NCBI RefSeq assembly: GCF_900112695.1
Contig: NZ_FOMT01000001.1
Coordinates: 1,674,001-1,738,000, forward strand
Source: Paenibacillus catalpae
Lineage (GTDB): Bacteria; Bacillota; Bacilli; Paenibacillales; Paenibacillaceae
Length of the DNA: 64,000 bases
Direction of reading: 5' to 3'
The notes beneath the pieces were generated by a model. It was not told the origin of the DNA, did no database searches, and was given only the letters and a program-made list of their open reading frames with translations. This document shows positions 35,156 through 44,527 of the stretch, piece after piece (the first letter of the stretch is position 1; the number at the start of each line of letters is the position of its first letter). The position numbers and the translations under genes were made by a program.

Positions 35156-36229
35156 CTACAGCTTTTTATAATCACGCTTCATAATGTTCATCACTAGTCC
35201 CGCCCATTTCGGATTGGCCGGGCAATACTTGCTTGCCACTTTATCAATCGTTGTAAAGCCTTTAGCAACATAGTTCTTGGCCAGCAGCTGGCCGAATTTG
35301 CGGACGCTGTCTCCCTTCGTAGCGAAGGAGAAGGCTTTATTATACTTGTCACTGTCTATTGCATTAAGCCCAAACAAATTGTTCTTCTTCTTGGCCAGCG
35401 TGCTTTTGCCGTTGCCGCTTTCCAGCTTCATAACCGCAATCGTAAAGTAAGCGTTAATGCCGTATTCTTCTTCAATATCAAGAATGGCTCTCTCCAAACC
35501 GTGGTTGGCAAGAGCGGTTTTCTCAAACAGCTTCGCTATATGTTCTTCGGTAAGCCCCGAATCCGATTCTACAGCTGAAGATGGCCTCACCGGTTCAGAA
35601 CGCAGTTCTTTATGCGGTTTTATCTTTAATGTATCATTAGGCGGCACTTCAATGGCTTTGGCCACCGCTATTGTATTCGCTTTCGCAAGCACTGCCGGTG
35701 CAGCTGCCGCCACTGCTGGTGTCTCACTCTCTTCAACCAACTCTGCGTAACGCCCATGGACAAACCCCTGATCAGCCAATGCCAGCCAGCCGTTATCGGT
35801 TGTCTGACTCACCTTAATGGTGTCCCCTTGCTTAAGTACTTGAATTATATTGGAGTTTGCATCCGGCTGTTCGCGGACGTTGAGGTAATACGCGGTTACT
35901 TCGTATGTATGAACAGGTGGAGCTTGCACAGAGGGCGGTGCGATCGCGCTTAGTATTTCGGGGATGGTACTTGGTTCAGGCTCCGGCAATGATACCTCTT
36001 GCCTCTCTATTTGGTTAATTTCAGCAGCTTCCGGCAATTGCGGCGTGAACAGCTGTAAGGCTTCACTTTCCACGATATTGTCCCCGGCGATCGTCAGATG
36101 AGCCGCTGATAGATCATGCGTTACTTCGGCAGATACTTTATTTGAAGGTAAAAAACGCGTGCCCAAGGTCATGAACAAAGCTATACAAAGTACATATACA
36201 AACACTTGACGATTTAATTTTGTATGCAT
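35156..36229 (-). CDS. Secreted SH3/glucosaminidase-domain protein
   Basis: About 357 residues from ATG 36229 (GAAGAGGTG upstream). An N-terminal signal or anchor (QVFVYVLCIALFMTLG) is followed by an acidic linker, an SH3b domain (YYLNVREQPDANSNIIQVLKQGDTIKV to GFVHGRYAEL) and an Ala/Val linker. The C-terminal glucosaminidase-type domain has AYFTIAVMKLESGNGKSTLAKKKNNLFGLNA, with a putative catalytic Glu. Expected activity is peptidoglycan hydrolysis (N-acetylglucosaminidase, FlgJ/LytG type). About 300 bases upstream hold only the PadR terminator. Confidence 0.85.
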   Translation of the reverse strand: MHTKLNRQVFVYVLCIALFMTLGTRFLPSNKVSAEVTHDLSAAHLTIAGDNIVESEALQLFTPQLPEAAEINQIERQEVSLPEPEPSTIPEILSAIAPPSVQAPPVHTYEVTAYYLNVREQPDANSNIIQVLKQGDTIKVSQTTDNGWLALADQGFVHGRYAELVEESETPAVAAAAPAVLAKANTIAVAKAIEVPPNDTLKIKPHKELRSEPVRPSSAVESDSGLTEEHIAKLFEKTALANHGLERAILDIEEEYGINAYFTIAVMKLESGNGKSTLAKKKNNLFGLNAIDSDKYNKAFSFATKGDSVRKFGQLLAKNYVAKGFTTIDKVASKYCPANPKWAGLVMNIMKRDYKKL

Positions 36230-36478
36230 CGTTACACCTCTTCCCTCGTTTTGTAAATCAGACATACCTTCTGTGGTATAGGTTAGATTGTACATAGGAG
36301 GATTTGAAAAACGTGTCAAATATCCTGCGCGGCTCACTTGTTTCTTTGTCGGAGTTTAGGGTTAAACTTTGACCGAAAAAGCAGTTTTTGAACATATGCC
36401 GTCCATTCCAATCGGTTAAACCGATACCTGCTCGAAAAACTCGCTCCAATATGACCCTATACGTGAAAATTAGTAAAA

Positions 36479-36512
36479 TAAAAACAAAAGAACCGCACAA
36501 CCGTGCGGTTCT
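36479..36512 (-). terminator. Intrinsic terminator of the MFS-PadR operon
   Basis: AGAACCGCAC and GTGCGGTTCT are perfect arms around AACC; the minus strand continues TTTGTTTTTATTTT. The stretch 36230-36478 otherwise shows nothing I can support. Confidence 0.9.
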
Positions 36513-36527
36513 CTAGCTGTATTTGTA

Positions 36528-37145
36528 CTATTCTTCCGACATTCGAGGTCCAGAATAGGACTTTAGAAACTTCTCAAGCTCCTCAAGCGTCCAACTTGGC
36601 TCTTGAAGGAGTCTGCCGCTCCGCGTTTCCTCGAGAAGCTCCAGCAGCCACTCCTTCTCTGTCTCCCCAAACTTCATGATTCCTTCGATCATCATTTTGG
36701 AACCATTCGGAATATAATCCCCCTTGAAGGATAGGACAGCTTCCATCCGTTTGATCCGTTCTTCGCATGCCGAGAGCTGCTTCAACAGCAGCGGTTCCAC
36801 CTGTTCCTGGTTGCCGTATCGGATAAACGGCAAGGTAAGGAACACCGGATGCTGCGGGTAAGAAACCTGGCTGAGCTGCTCGTATAACAGCTTATCGAAT
36901 GCTGCCTTCCCGCTTTCCGTAATCCGGTAGATCGTTTTGTCCGGGCGGTTCTCACCTGGTACCGCCACGATCTCCGCAGCCTCAATCTGCCCGTGATCCC
37001 GAAGCTGGTCTACGGCATAATACAAGGAGCCGTCACGAAGTCTAAAGCACTCATTCCAGTTCCGCTGCTTGATGGTTTGTCTAATATCGTACGGATGCCT
37101 GTCCCGTTCCATAAGTAGCCCCAGTATTAACAGCTTCATTGACAT
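36528..37145 (-). CDS. PadR family transcriptional regulator
   Basis: 205 residues. The PadR winged helix is clear: MSMKLLILGLLMERDRHPYDIRQTI, DGSLYYAVDQLRDHGQIEA and KTIYRITESGKAAF. The C-terminal Vir-type helical domain (about 95-190) mediates dimerisation. It starts 5 bases after the efflux gene stop, so the pump and its presumed repressor are cotranscribed. The likely operators are the ACTCAAATTTGAGT palindromes in front of the pump gene. Confidence 0.9.
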   Translation of the reverse strand: MSMKLLILGLLMERDRHPYDIRQTIKQRNWNECFRLRDGSLYYAVDQLRDHGQIEAAEIVAVPGENRPDKTIYRITESGKAAFDKLLYEQLSQVSYPQHPVFLTLPFIRYGNQEQVEPLLLKQLSACEERIKRMEAVLSFKGDYIPNGSKMMIEGIMKFGETEKEWLLELLEETRSGRLLQEPSWTLEELEKFLKSYSGPRMSEE

Positions 37146-37150
37146 TAGGC

Positions 37151-38719
37151 TTATCTCCCCGAATAGGAGGGCTCTGGCTTCCCAGCTTCCTCTTTGCCTT
37201 GTTTCTGATTTGGTTTAGGAGCGAGTTCAAGACGTGCGCGTCCCATCATAATAGCAAAGACGAATGCCAGAACCGGCAGCAGCACGTTCCATTGGAATAT
37301 AAACAAAATGGAATCTGACAGCTTGCCTAGCAATACCGAAACGAAATCTGCCGGCAAGCCCATTTGGGCTTGAACAGTTGGATCCAGAAGGGCCTGACCG
37401 CCTTTAATCTGCTCCGCCATTTCCGGCTTTATGCCCTGAACCTCCGACAGCGAATTCTGGAAATGCGACTTCTGCATCGTGCCGAATACGGTAATGCCGA
37501 GTGCAGAACCGATTGTACGGAAGAAGGTAATCAGCGACGAAGCGGAGCCTTTATATTGCGGAGGCACCGAGTTTAGAGTCGAGATGTTGAGCAAGGAGAA
37601 CGATACGCCAATACCGAGACCGACGATAACCATAAAGACAGTAATCAGGCCGCGGCTGGATGAGGCATCCATCACATAGCCAAGCAAATACGTACCCGCC
37701 ATTAGAATTATAGAAGAAACAATCATGACGTCACGATACCGGAATTTGTTCGCGATCCGCCCGCCGACTTGCGCGCTTACCACAACGCCAAGCATCATTG
37801 GTGTCAAAACGGTACTTGTACTCGTCGCCGACAAATGGAATACCCCTTGCATAAACAGAGGAATATAGGTAGCGACAGCAATCATAATGCCGCCGTACAA
37901 CATGCTGATCATCATACTGCTTGTAAAGAGCTGTTTCTTGAACAGGGTAAGCGGAATAATCGGGTCTTTCGCCATTTTCTCAACAAAGAGAAAGACTACG
38001 GCAAGAATTCCTGCACCGGCAAGGAGCGAGATCGTCTTCGCCGAATCCCATGCCCAGCCGTCTGTACCGCCAAGCTCAAGACCAAACATCAAGGACAGGA
38101 CTGCAGCCATCAGAATGATTGCACCGGCCCAGTCAATCACTTGCTTCCGGTGATTTTTCGATTCCTGATAACCTCTCGTAATGAAGATCAGAGACAGGAT
38201 ACCAATCGGTACATTAATGTAGAAAATCCATCGCCAGCTGATATTGTCTGTAATCGCTCCGCCCATAATTGGACCAAACACGCTCGAGATGCCAAACACG
38301 GCGCCGAACAGACCCATCATTTTGCCGCGCTTCTCAGCCGGGAACAGATCGAAGATAATCGTGAAGACAATCGGCATAATCGCCCCGCCGCCCACGCCTT
38401 GAATCGCGCGGTAGATAATGAGCTGAGTCATATCGGTTGCCGTACCGCACAGGATAGAGCCAATCAAGAAAAAGATTAAGCCTGAAATAAAGAAACGTTT
38501 GCGTCCGTACATATCGGACAGCTTGCCGAAGATTGGTGTAGCCACCACCATCGCGATCATATAAGCGGAATACACCCATACGAATTTATCCATCCCGCCC
38601 AGCTTCTCTATAATCTTGGTCATAGCGGTCGAAACGATCGTCTGGTCTAATGCTGACATAAACAGTCCAAGCAAGAGGCCCGCGATAACTAATTTGACAC
38701 TGCTTTTTTTCGCGTCCAT
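37151..38719 (-). CDS. DHA2-family MFS multidrug efflux transporter (14 helices)
   Basis: 522 residues with 14 predicted helices. Family motifs: [10 protein letters not shown] (motif D1), [11 protein letters not shown] (A), [15 protein letters not shown] (B) and [25 protein letters not shown] (C). Closest in type to EmrB, QacA and LmrB exporters; the substrate is unknown. The PadR gene follows 5 bases after the stop. Transcription starts at a TATAAT promoter overlapped by PadR-type operators. Confidence 0.93.
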   Translation of the reverse strand: MDAKKSSVKLVIAGLLLGLFMSALDQTIVSTAMTKIIEKLGGMDKFVWVYSAYMIAMVVATPIFGKLSDMYGRKRFFISGLIFFLIGSILCGTATDMTQLIIYRAIQGVGGGAIMPIVFTIIFDLFPAEKRGKMMGLFGAVFGISSVFGPIMGGAITDNISWRWIFYINVPIGILSLIFITRGYQESKNHRKQVIDWAGAIILMAAVLSLMFGLELGGTDGWAWDSAKTISLLAGAGILAVVFLFVEKMAKDPIIPLTLFKKQLFTSSMMISMLYGGIMIAVATYIPLFMQGVFHLSATSTSTVLTPMMLGVVVSAQVGGRIANKFRYRDVMIVSSIILMAGTYLLGYVMDASSSRGLITVFMVIVGLGIGVSFSLLNISTLNSVPPQYKGSASSLITFFRTIGSALGITVFGTMQKSHFQNSLSEVQGIKPEMAEQIKGGQALLDPTVQAQMGLPADFVSVLLGKLSDSILFIFQWNVLLPVLAFVFAIMMGRARLELAPKPNQKQGKEEAGKPEPSYSGR

Positions 38720-38750
38720 AAGAACTTCCCTTCTCTAGTCAATTATCCGT

Positions 38751-38803
38751 ACTCAAATTTGAATATCCTAGCCTATTATACTCAAATTTGAGTGAAATTC
38801 AAT
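38751..38803 (-). promoter_or_regulatory. Efflux-operon promoter with two PadR-type operators
   Basis: On the minus strand ATTGAA (38798-38803), 17 bp, TATAAT (38775-38780) make a good sigma-A promoter. The perfect palindrome ACTCAAATTTGAGT (38780-38793) fills the spacer, and a second copy, ACTCAAATTTGA, lies at 38751-38762 downstream of the -10. Copies start 29 bp apart, on nearly the same helix face. Binding by the PadR protein of the same operon is inference. Confidence 0.75.
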
Positions 38804-38884
38804 CCTAAAAGGAATAAATTCTTTGTTAAGTTTTCTGGTGTATAATGACTATGAGAACTTAAAAGTTAGGTGGGATTTGTACAT

Positions 38885-39718
38885 ATGTCTTATTTATCGT
38901 TAAGCACGTGGAGCCTTCACCGGAATCTGGGACCTCTTCGCTGGACCGTTTGGAACGAAGAGAACGGCATTCATGATACGTCTATTCAAGATCAGCCTCA
39001 GATTCACTCGCTGCTGGAGCTCCCAGCAGCAGCAGCAAGACGCGGCTATCAGGCCATAGAAGTCTGCCACTTCCACTTCCCTTCCACAGAACCGGATTAT
39101 TTGGCTCAGGTGAAGCAAGCTTTCGAGGCGGCTGGCTTGTCCTTTGATACCCTGCTGCTCGATTATGGGGATATTACTTCCGCTAATGATCAGCGCGTAA
39201 CGGCCGATCTGGTGCTAATCCGCAATTGGATTGAGGTCGCATCCCTATGCGGCGCCAAGCAAATCCGGGTTGTAGCCGGCGAAGCCCCTCCAACCGATGA
39301 AGAGGCTCTCTCCTTGTCCGCAGCAAGACTTTCCGAGCTTGCGGATTACGGCCGCACGGTTGGCGTCAAAGTCGTAACAGAAAACTTCAAATCCCTCACT
39401 TCCACGGGAGCAAGCTGCATGAAGCTGTTTGGTCAATGGGGTGAGCATGCCGCTACGATCACGGACTTCGGCAATTTCCATGGCCCTCTTAAATATGAGG
39501 AGATTGCCCTTACGACACCTTTGAGCGTATCCGTCCACGTGAAGCCGCAATATGATGAGAACGGATTCCCCGATGAAGCCGAGCTTCGTAAATGTTTGGA
39601 TACCGTCACTTCCGCTGGCTTCAACGGAGCTTTTGTTCTGATCTACGATGGTCCCGGTGATATGTGGGAAGGTCTGGAACGCGTGAAACAGATTGCTTCC
39701 GCTTATATCTCTTCATAA
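38885..39718 (+). CDS. Sugar phosphate isomerase/epimerase-like TIM-barrel protein
   Basis: About 277 residues from ATG 38885 (AGGTGG upstream). The AP-endonuclease-2/xylose-isomerase-like barrel is recognisable: AARRGYQAIEVCHFHFPS, FDTLLLDYGDI, KQIRVVAGE, VKVVTENFKSL (metal-ligand Glu), TITDFGNFHG and SVSVHVKPQYDENG (metal-ligand His). These enzymes use a divalent metal to isomerise or epimerise sugars such as inosose or hydroxypyruvate. The substrate is unknown. It has its own terminator. Confidence 0.8.
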   Translation: MSYLSLSTWSLHRNLGPLRWTVWNEENGIHDTSIQDQPQIHSLLELPAAAARRGYQAIEVCHFHFPSTEPDYLAQVKQAFEAAGLSFDTLLLDYGDITSANDQRVTADLVLIRNWIEVASLCGAKQIRVVAGEAPPTDEEALSLSAARLSELADYGRTVGVKVVTENFKSLTSTGASCMKLFGQWGEHAATITDFGNFHGPLKYEEIALTTPLSVSVHVKPQYDENGFPDEAELRKCLDTVTSAGFNGAFVLIYDGPGDMWEGLERVKQIASAYISS

Positions 39719-39725
39719 ACATAAA

Positions 39726-39762
39726 CAGGGCCACCCCAAACGGAGGTGGTCCTGTTTTTTTT
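39726..39762 (+). terminator. Intrinsic terminator
   Basis: CAGGGCCACC pairs with GGTGGTCCTG (one mismatch) and is followed by eight T residues. Confidence 0.92.
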
Positions 39763-39784
39763 GCAATTAGGATCATTCGTAATC

Positions 39785-40792
39785 TTAGGATTGCATTCCG
39801 GAAGAATGGGCTGCGATGATGCGGTCAATCTGCTCATTCCATGCCTCGTCCTCCGAACATTTGTCCGGATGGGCTTCGAACCAATCAACCGTTCGTTTAA
39901 TCCCTTCTGCGAAAGGAACGTTTGCTGCAAACTCCGGCACCAGCTTCTTGATCTTACCGTTGTCGAATACACCGCTGACCGCTTTATCTCCAAGCAGGCC
40001 GCCTTCCAGATCGGGATCATGAGAGATCAGGAAGTCGGAAGAAATATGTACAAGCCTCGGCTTCACACCGGCAGCTGCACCAATCGCTTCATAAATTTGA
40101 TTCCAGGTCAGTACTTCGTCGGATGTGATATGATACGCCTCGCCAATAGCGGCCTGCTTGCCAAGCAGCCCGACAAAACCTTTTGCGAAATCGGAGTTAT
40201 GAGTCATTGTCCATAACGATGTTCCGTCGCCGTGAACAATAATCGGCTGTCCCTTGCGCATACGCGCAACCAGCGACCAAGGATGTGGCCAGCTGTTCAG
40301 GGATGCCGGAATCATCGTGTCTCCATAGGTGAATGACGGACGGACTATCGTAACCGGGAAGCCGGATGCCTCATACTCCTGCATGAGAAGCTGCTCACAG
40401 GCGATTTTGTCACGGGAATATTGCCAATACGGATTTTCAAGCGGCGTCGCTTGCTCGGTTATGATATAATGCTGCAGCGGCTTCTGATAAGCAGATGCCG
40501 AGCTGATGAAGATATATTGCTTCGTACGGCCTCTGAACAGTTCAATATCCGTCTGTACATGCTCCGGCGTGAAGGCGATCCAGTCTACTACCGCATCGAA
40601 CTCGTAGCCTTCGAGCGCAGCTGCTGCAGACTTGGAATCTCGGATATCTCCCGCGATAACTTTTGCACCTTCCGGCACAAAGCCGTCCCGGTTGCCCCGG
40701 TTGAACAAATAGAGGTTGATGCCTTTCTCTACAGCAAGCTTCGATACCGCTTGGCTGATTAAGCCTGTGCCACCGATAAACAATACATTCAT
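39785..40792 (-). CDS. NAD-dependent epimerase/dehydratase (atypical SDR)
   Basis: 335 residues from ATG 40792 (AAGGAG upstream; earlier starts lack one). The dinucleotide motif is GGTGLIS and the strand end NRGNRD fits NADP preference of the atypical SDR5-like group. Catalytic Ser/Tyr region is FISSASAY, and YSRDK carries the second Tyr-x3-Lys; HGDGTSLWTMTHNSDFA and HITSDEVLTWNQIY are typical of this mRNA-binding-protein-like (CSP41-like) group. Substrate unknown. Confidence 0.85.
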   Translation of the reverse strand: MNVLFIGGTGLISQAVSKLAVEKGINLYLFNRGNRDGFVPEGAKVIAGDIRDSKSAAAALEGYEFDAVVDWIAFTPEHVQTDIELFRGRTKQYIFISSASAYQKPLQHYIITEQATPLENPYWQYSRDKIACEQLLMQEYEASGFPVTIVRPSFTYGDTMIPASLNSWPHPWSLVARMRKGQPIIVHGDGTSLWTMTHNSDFAKGFVGLLGKQAAIGEAYHITSDEVLTWNQIYEAIGAAAGVKPRLVHISSDFLISHDPDLEGGLLGDKAVSGVFDNGKIKKLVPEFAANVPFAEGIKRTVDWFEAHPDKCSEDEAWNEQIDRIIAAHSSGMQS

Positions 40793-40916
40793 CTGATCAT
40801 CGCTCCTTAAAAGAATTGCCACACTGACTTTCAATTAACAGTTTAAAGCTTGAAAGCGACAGGAGCAATGTTTACGGTATAATAGAGTAACAGATCAATA
40901 GAATAGGAGATAAGTT

Positions 40917-41957
40917 ATGGACATTGTACAACTCCCCTTGGGCCACATTGACGAGGATACGGACCAGCCCCGCTACCAGTTCGACGAGGAAGCGCTAGTC
41001 GAGCTGATGCGCAATATTGAAGAAATAGGTCTGCTCTCCCCTATCAAAGTAAGAACAATTGACGGCGGAAGATATAAGATCATTTACGGCAACCGCCGTT
41101 ATAAAGCATGCAAACGTTTAGGCCTTGCCACGATTCCTTGTATCGTAACGAATATGACTGACGAGCAGGATATCTATATGGAGCAAATCGCAGAGAACCT
41201 CACCCGTCAAGGCTTCTCTCCGATTGAAGAGGCGGAAGCCTTTAACAAGCTGATGACCGATCCGAAATTTAACCGCTCGGTCAAATTCCTCGCCAGCAAA
41301 TTTGGCAAACCGGAATCTTACATAAAGAACAAATGCGAGCTTCTGAAATTTGGTGCTTCCGTACGAAAGATTATTATTGGCGGTACCGAAATCCGTAAGG
41401 ACCGACTAACGGAGGATCAACTTCTGCCTCTGAAGGATTTGCCGATGGAGCATCGGGATCCGCTCGCTCTAATCATGGCCAGGGACGAGATGCCGGCCAC
41501 CGATGTGAAGAAGATTGCCAAGCTGTTCAAGGACAAGGATATATCCGCCGCTACAAAGGACAAGCTCCTGTACAAATCCGGCCCCGGATTGCTGGAAACG
41601 TGGTCTATCCAACAGCATAACAAGGCAGAGAAGGCTAAGCCTGTCGAGCCGAAAGCGCCAAAAGCCGAGAAAACCGAGAAGGCTCCCTCAGCCGGCAACA
41701 CAACAACCGAGACTACAGCATCCACCTCTATGCCAACGCCGGTAAATCCATACGAAGCGATGGACCGGAAGCTGAACCAGCTGCTTGCCGCCCTGCCGGC
41801 TTTCTCTCCATTGCCAGAGGAATCGGCTCTATCTTTGCAAGAGATGGATCCGGAAGAGAGAGCGGCCTTGATCCGGCGGATGGAAGCCCTATTAGATCAG
41901 TTGCGAAGCCATACCGAGGAATGGGATAAGCTGAAAAAGATCGCAGCAGCCAACTAG
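40917..41957 (+). CDS. Solo ParB/Spo0J-family protein
   Basis: 346 residues; AGGAG before ATG. The ParB N-terminal CTPase-like domain shows DTDQPRYQFDEEALVELMRNI, GNRRYKA (58-64, where classic ParB has GERR) and ENLTRQGFSPIEEAEA (93-108). A helical DNA-binding region follows, then a Lys/Pro/Glu and Thr-rich linker (about 240-275) and a C-terminal coiled coil (EERAALIRRMEALLDQLRSH). No ParA gene is next to it, so it is not an ordinary partition operon. It may be a Noc-like or specialised ParB-like regulator. Its stop codon lies inside the shared terminator palindrome. Confidence 0.85.
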   Translation: MDIVQLPLGHIDEDTDQPRYQFDEEALVELMRNIEEIGLLSPIKVRTIDGGRYKIIYGNRRYKACKRLGLATIPCIVTNMTDEQDIYMEQIAENLTRQGFSPIEEAEAFNKLMTDPKFNRSVKFLASKFGKPESYIKNKCELLKFGASVRKIIIGGTEIRKDRLTEDQLLPLKDLPMEHRDPLALIMARDEMPATDVKKIAKLFKDKDISAATKDKLLYKSGPGLLETWSIQQHNKAEKAKPVEPKAPKAEKTEKAPSAGNTTTETTASTSMPTPVNPYEAMDRKLNQLLAALPAFSPLPEESALSLQEMDPEERAALIRRMEALLDQLRSHTEEWDKLKKIAAAN

Positions 41958-41973
41958 TTGGCTGCATTTTTTT
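41946..41973. terminator. Shared bidirectional terminator overlapping both stop codons
   Basis: GCAGCCAACTAGTTGGCTGC (41946-41965) is a perfect 20-base palindrome followed by ATTTTTTTT on the plus strand. Both convergent genes end inside it, each encoding Ala-Ala-Asn-stop. On the minus strand the run after the stem is CTGCGATC, so termination is strongest for the plus-strand gene. Confidence 0.85.
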
Positions 41974-43060
41974 TAACCTGCCCCAAAATCCAAATCAGGA
42001 TGGGACAGATAATCCCAAAGATCATCGCATAAAACGGCCAGATGCGGTAACTGGTAACGAGTACAGCCGTATTTGGCCATACCACTCCCGCCAATACATA
42101 GGCTATCACTCCTAGCGGGATTAATAACGAGCGGTAATTCCCCAATTGGAATACCGAGGCAAGCCCTCTTGCGCTTACGTACATCAACAAGGACATTCGG
42201 AAAAAAATCGCAATAAACCAGACAACGGACACAGCAACCTCAAATCGTTCGAAGAATTCGCTAAAGCTTATCGTCCGTACTACAAAATAACTCGAAAAGG
42301 TTAAGCTCGATACAACCCCCGGGCTCAGAACCGTAATAACGATTAGCGTCACATATAGAAATAAAACGCCGGAATAGAGCGAGCTTTTCATAACAACGTT
42401 CCTCCACTTCTCCGGCTTCCGATCCTGAACCGTGAAATAGAGGAACAACACACTCTCGATATAGGGAAAAGCAATGTTCGTAAACGAAGCATTCACAATA
42501 GGCTTCCATCCAAACTCGAATACCGGCAGTAAGTTGGATACCTTTGCCGTCGGCAGTAATGGCAGATAGCCTAAAGCAAGCAGAGCCATTACAAGAAAAA
42601 ACAATACTTCAGCTGCTCTGCCAATCGTGGTCACTCCGCAAAACACAACGTAAATGACAGCGCCAAGCATTAAAGCAAATATAGCTTCTTGCGGAGTTTC
42701 TGGCATAATGACCGTAGTTAGATACTCCCCCAGATCTCTTAAGGAAAGGCTCATAATCAGGAAAGGAAACATTAGACTGAACAACAGTAAGAACAGCTTT
42801 CCAAGCCATTTCCCAAGCAGCTTCTGGATGTATTCCTCAAACGGCACCCCATTAAGGTGCTTCATTATTCCTGTGTAGACCAGAATCATCATCATTTGGA
42901 CGGTTAGCACAAGCAATAAAGAAATCCAGGCGTCTTGCTTTGCAACGGATGCGAGATGAGTGGGCAGAACCAGAAAGGCACTGCCCAGCTGATACAAGAT
43001 AAACCACATTGTCATTTGCCGGATCGTAAGCTTTTCTGACCTCATGCCTTCCCCCCACAC
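41954..43060 (-). CDS. Spore germination protein, GerB (GerAB/YndE) permease-type subunit
   Basis: 368 residues with ten hydrophobic helices of the amino acid-polyamine-organocation superfamily. Signature regions: LTIRQMTMWFILYQLGSAFLVLP at the start, ITVLSPGVVSSLTFSSYFVVRTISFSEFFERFE and MYVSARGLASVFQL. In germinant receptors the B subunit binds the germinant in the spore inner membrane. It is the last gene of an A-C-D-B operon. Its last codons read AAN-stop within the palindrome shared with the ParB gene. Confidence 0.92.
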   Translation of the reverse strand: MWGEGMRSEKLTIRQMTMWFILYQLGSAFLVLPTHLASVAKQDAWISLLLVLTVQMMMILVYTGIMKHLNGVPFEEYIQKLLGKWLGKLFLLLFSLMFPFLIMSLSLRDLGEYLTTVIMPETPQEAIFALMLGAVIYVVFCGVTTIGRAAEVLFFLVMALLALGYLPLLPTAKVSNLLPVFEFGWKPIVNASFTNIAFPYIESVLFLYFTVQDRKPEKWRNVVMKSSLYSGVLFLYVTLIVITVLSPGVVSSLTFSSYFVVRTISFSEFFERFEVAVSVVWFIAIFFRMSLLMYVSARGLASVFQLGNYRSLLIPLGVIAYVLAGVVWPNTAVLVTSYRIWPFYAMIFGIICPILIWILGQVKKNAAN

Positions 43061-43074
43061 TTCTACGACTCTGA

Positions 43075-43302
43075 CTAGCTAAGCAGCCTGGACACGAATG
43101 TTTCTACGGGCTTGAATATATTCTCAATTCCCTTCATCGGGCTGGGCAATGGCACATCGAACTGCTTCAGCAAGATGAAGGATGCCCCTACCGCCAGAAA
43201 GCAAGAGCTTACAACGATGTCGCGGACTGCTTGCTGCTTCAGCAAGGCACGATATTGCACATAAGCCCCGCTAAGGAACAGCAGCAATATAATCATGTTC
43301 AT
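43075..43302 (-). CDS. Small two-helix membrane protein, probable germinant-receptor D subunit
   Basis: 75 residues from ATG 43302 (AGAAGGAA upstream). Two membrane helices (MIILLLFLSGAYV and DIVVSSCFLAVGASFILL) and a short C-terminal tail. Small two-helix D subunits are encoded in some ger operons and modulate germination; position between the C and B subunit genes and size fit this class. Sequence evidence alone is limited because the class is poorly conserved. Confidence 0.75.
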   Translation of the reverse strand: MNMIILLLFLSGAYVQYRALLKQQAVRDIVVSSCFLAVGASFILLKQFDVPLPSPMKGIENIFKPVETFVSRLLS

Positions 43303-43327
43303 CGATATTCCTTCTTCCTTATGGCTG

Positions 43328-44527
43328 CTAATGAACGCTATTTGTGATTTTACCGGTCTTGCGAAGCTCACTCTTGACGATAACCTCAAACTTCAGCTCA
43401 TTCTGAAACACGTCTGGCCATATCTTTTTCCAAGCCTGCCATTGTCCCGGATATTTCATATGGAAGTACTCCCCGAACCCGAAGATATCCGCTCCGAATC
43501 TTTTCTGGACATGAATAATACTATTTTCAAGCACTTTCTTTTGCTCTTCCCTAGCTGCTTGCTGCAGCTGGCTGAACACTTGTATTTCCGTTAAATCAGC
43601 CTGACAGTGGTATTCACCAATATTAGCTTCACTGCGCAATTCAACACTGACAAAGGGCTTCCCGTTCCTTATAGAAGGTGTTATCTTAACCTTCGAATTA
43701 TATACTTCTACCACAAAATTCCCCTTCGAATCTGGACAAGCAACATGGCCCACGGTGCTATGTACATTGTTTGTAATAAAGCTGTAGCCTTTGCTGTCCG
43801 ATTCATTCAGCCATCCAACAATCCGATCATCAAGCATTACACCAATGCCGGTATAGTTGTACTCTGCCAGAGACCTCGGCTGCTTGATATTATCCATTTT
43901 CATCCCTTTTTTTCGGTTGCCAACGAGAGTAATGCCTGTAAGCACGGGCTCAATGCCATCTTTCGTTGACTTCTGCATCATATCTACAACGTTAACAGCC
44001 GAAGTAGGTGCCCACGCACGCTCCGACACCTTGAGCGACTTATACAGATCCATGGCGGGCAGTACTTCCATGGGGGTAACAAAAGAAAGAATTTCCTTCG
44101 CCGAACAGCCTCTCGCAACAACCATGTGAAAATCCGGACGGACCTCATGATCGCGAAACAAAAAGTCGAGCGGATTACGAATTCCTCTCTTAGCCACCTC
44201 TTCGTCCAGGATGACGATCCGCATATGGGACAGATACATTCTTCTTGAGGCTTTCGTCGTAATCTTGCGAAGGGCTTCAAAGATTGTTGGTGCACGCTCT
44301 GTAAAAACGATAGCAGGCGAGCGCTCGCCTACAGATCGATTGATCGACATTTGCGAAGGATCCGATACTTGAACGGATATTTGATATTGTTTGTCCACCC
44401 AATCGATGCCCATCGCAAGAACAACCGAGATGGCATTCAGCTCCCGCCGATTCCAGCAGCCAGTTAATAACATAACCAGCATAATCATGGCCATTATGAC
44501 AGCCCCAATTCGGGTAAGGACATTCAT
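43328..44527 (-). CDS. Spore germination lipoprotein, Ger(x)C family
   Basis: 399 residues. A lipoprotein signal peptide ends in LLTGCWNRRELN, the typical GerAC start with Cys as lipidation site. Further family segments are VVLAMGIDW, SRRMYLSHMRIVILDEEVAKRGI and LDFLFRDHEVRPDFHMVVARG, with the C-terminal domain ending VFQNELKFEVIVKSELRKTGKI. It anchors to the outer face of the spore inner membrane as receptor subunit C. Its ATG overlaps the stop of the A subunit (ATGA). Confidence 0.93.
   Translation of the reverse strand: MNVLTRIGAVIMAMIMLVMLLTGCWNRRELNAISVVLAMGIDWVDKQYQISVQVSDPSQMSINRSVGERSPAIVFTERAPTIFEALRKITTKASRRMYLSHMRIVILDEEVAKRGIRNPLDFLFRDHEVRPDFHMVVARGCSAKEILSFVTPMEVLPAMDLYKSLKVSERAWAPTSAVNVVDMMQKSTKDGIEPVLTGITLVGNRKKGMKMDNIKQPRSLAEYNYTGIGVMLDDRIVGWLNESDSKGYSFITNNVHSTVGHVACPDSKGNFVVEVYNSKVKITPSIRNGKPFVSVELRSEANIGEYHCQADLTEIQVFSQLQQAAREEQKKVLENSIIHVQKRFGADIFGFGEYFHMKYPGQWQAWKKIWPDVFQNELKFEVIVKSELRKTGKITNSVH

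Noticed and set aside
36258..36500. An 80-codon minus-strand frame in the gap before the SH3/glucosaminidase gene
   Set aside because: It runs through the PadR terminator region and into the leader of the next gene, with no ribosome-binding site and no recognisable domain.
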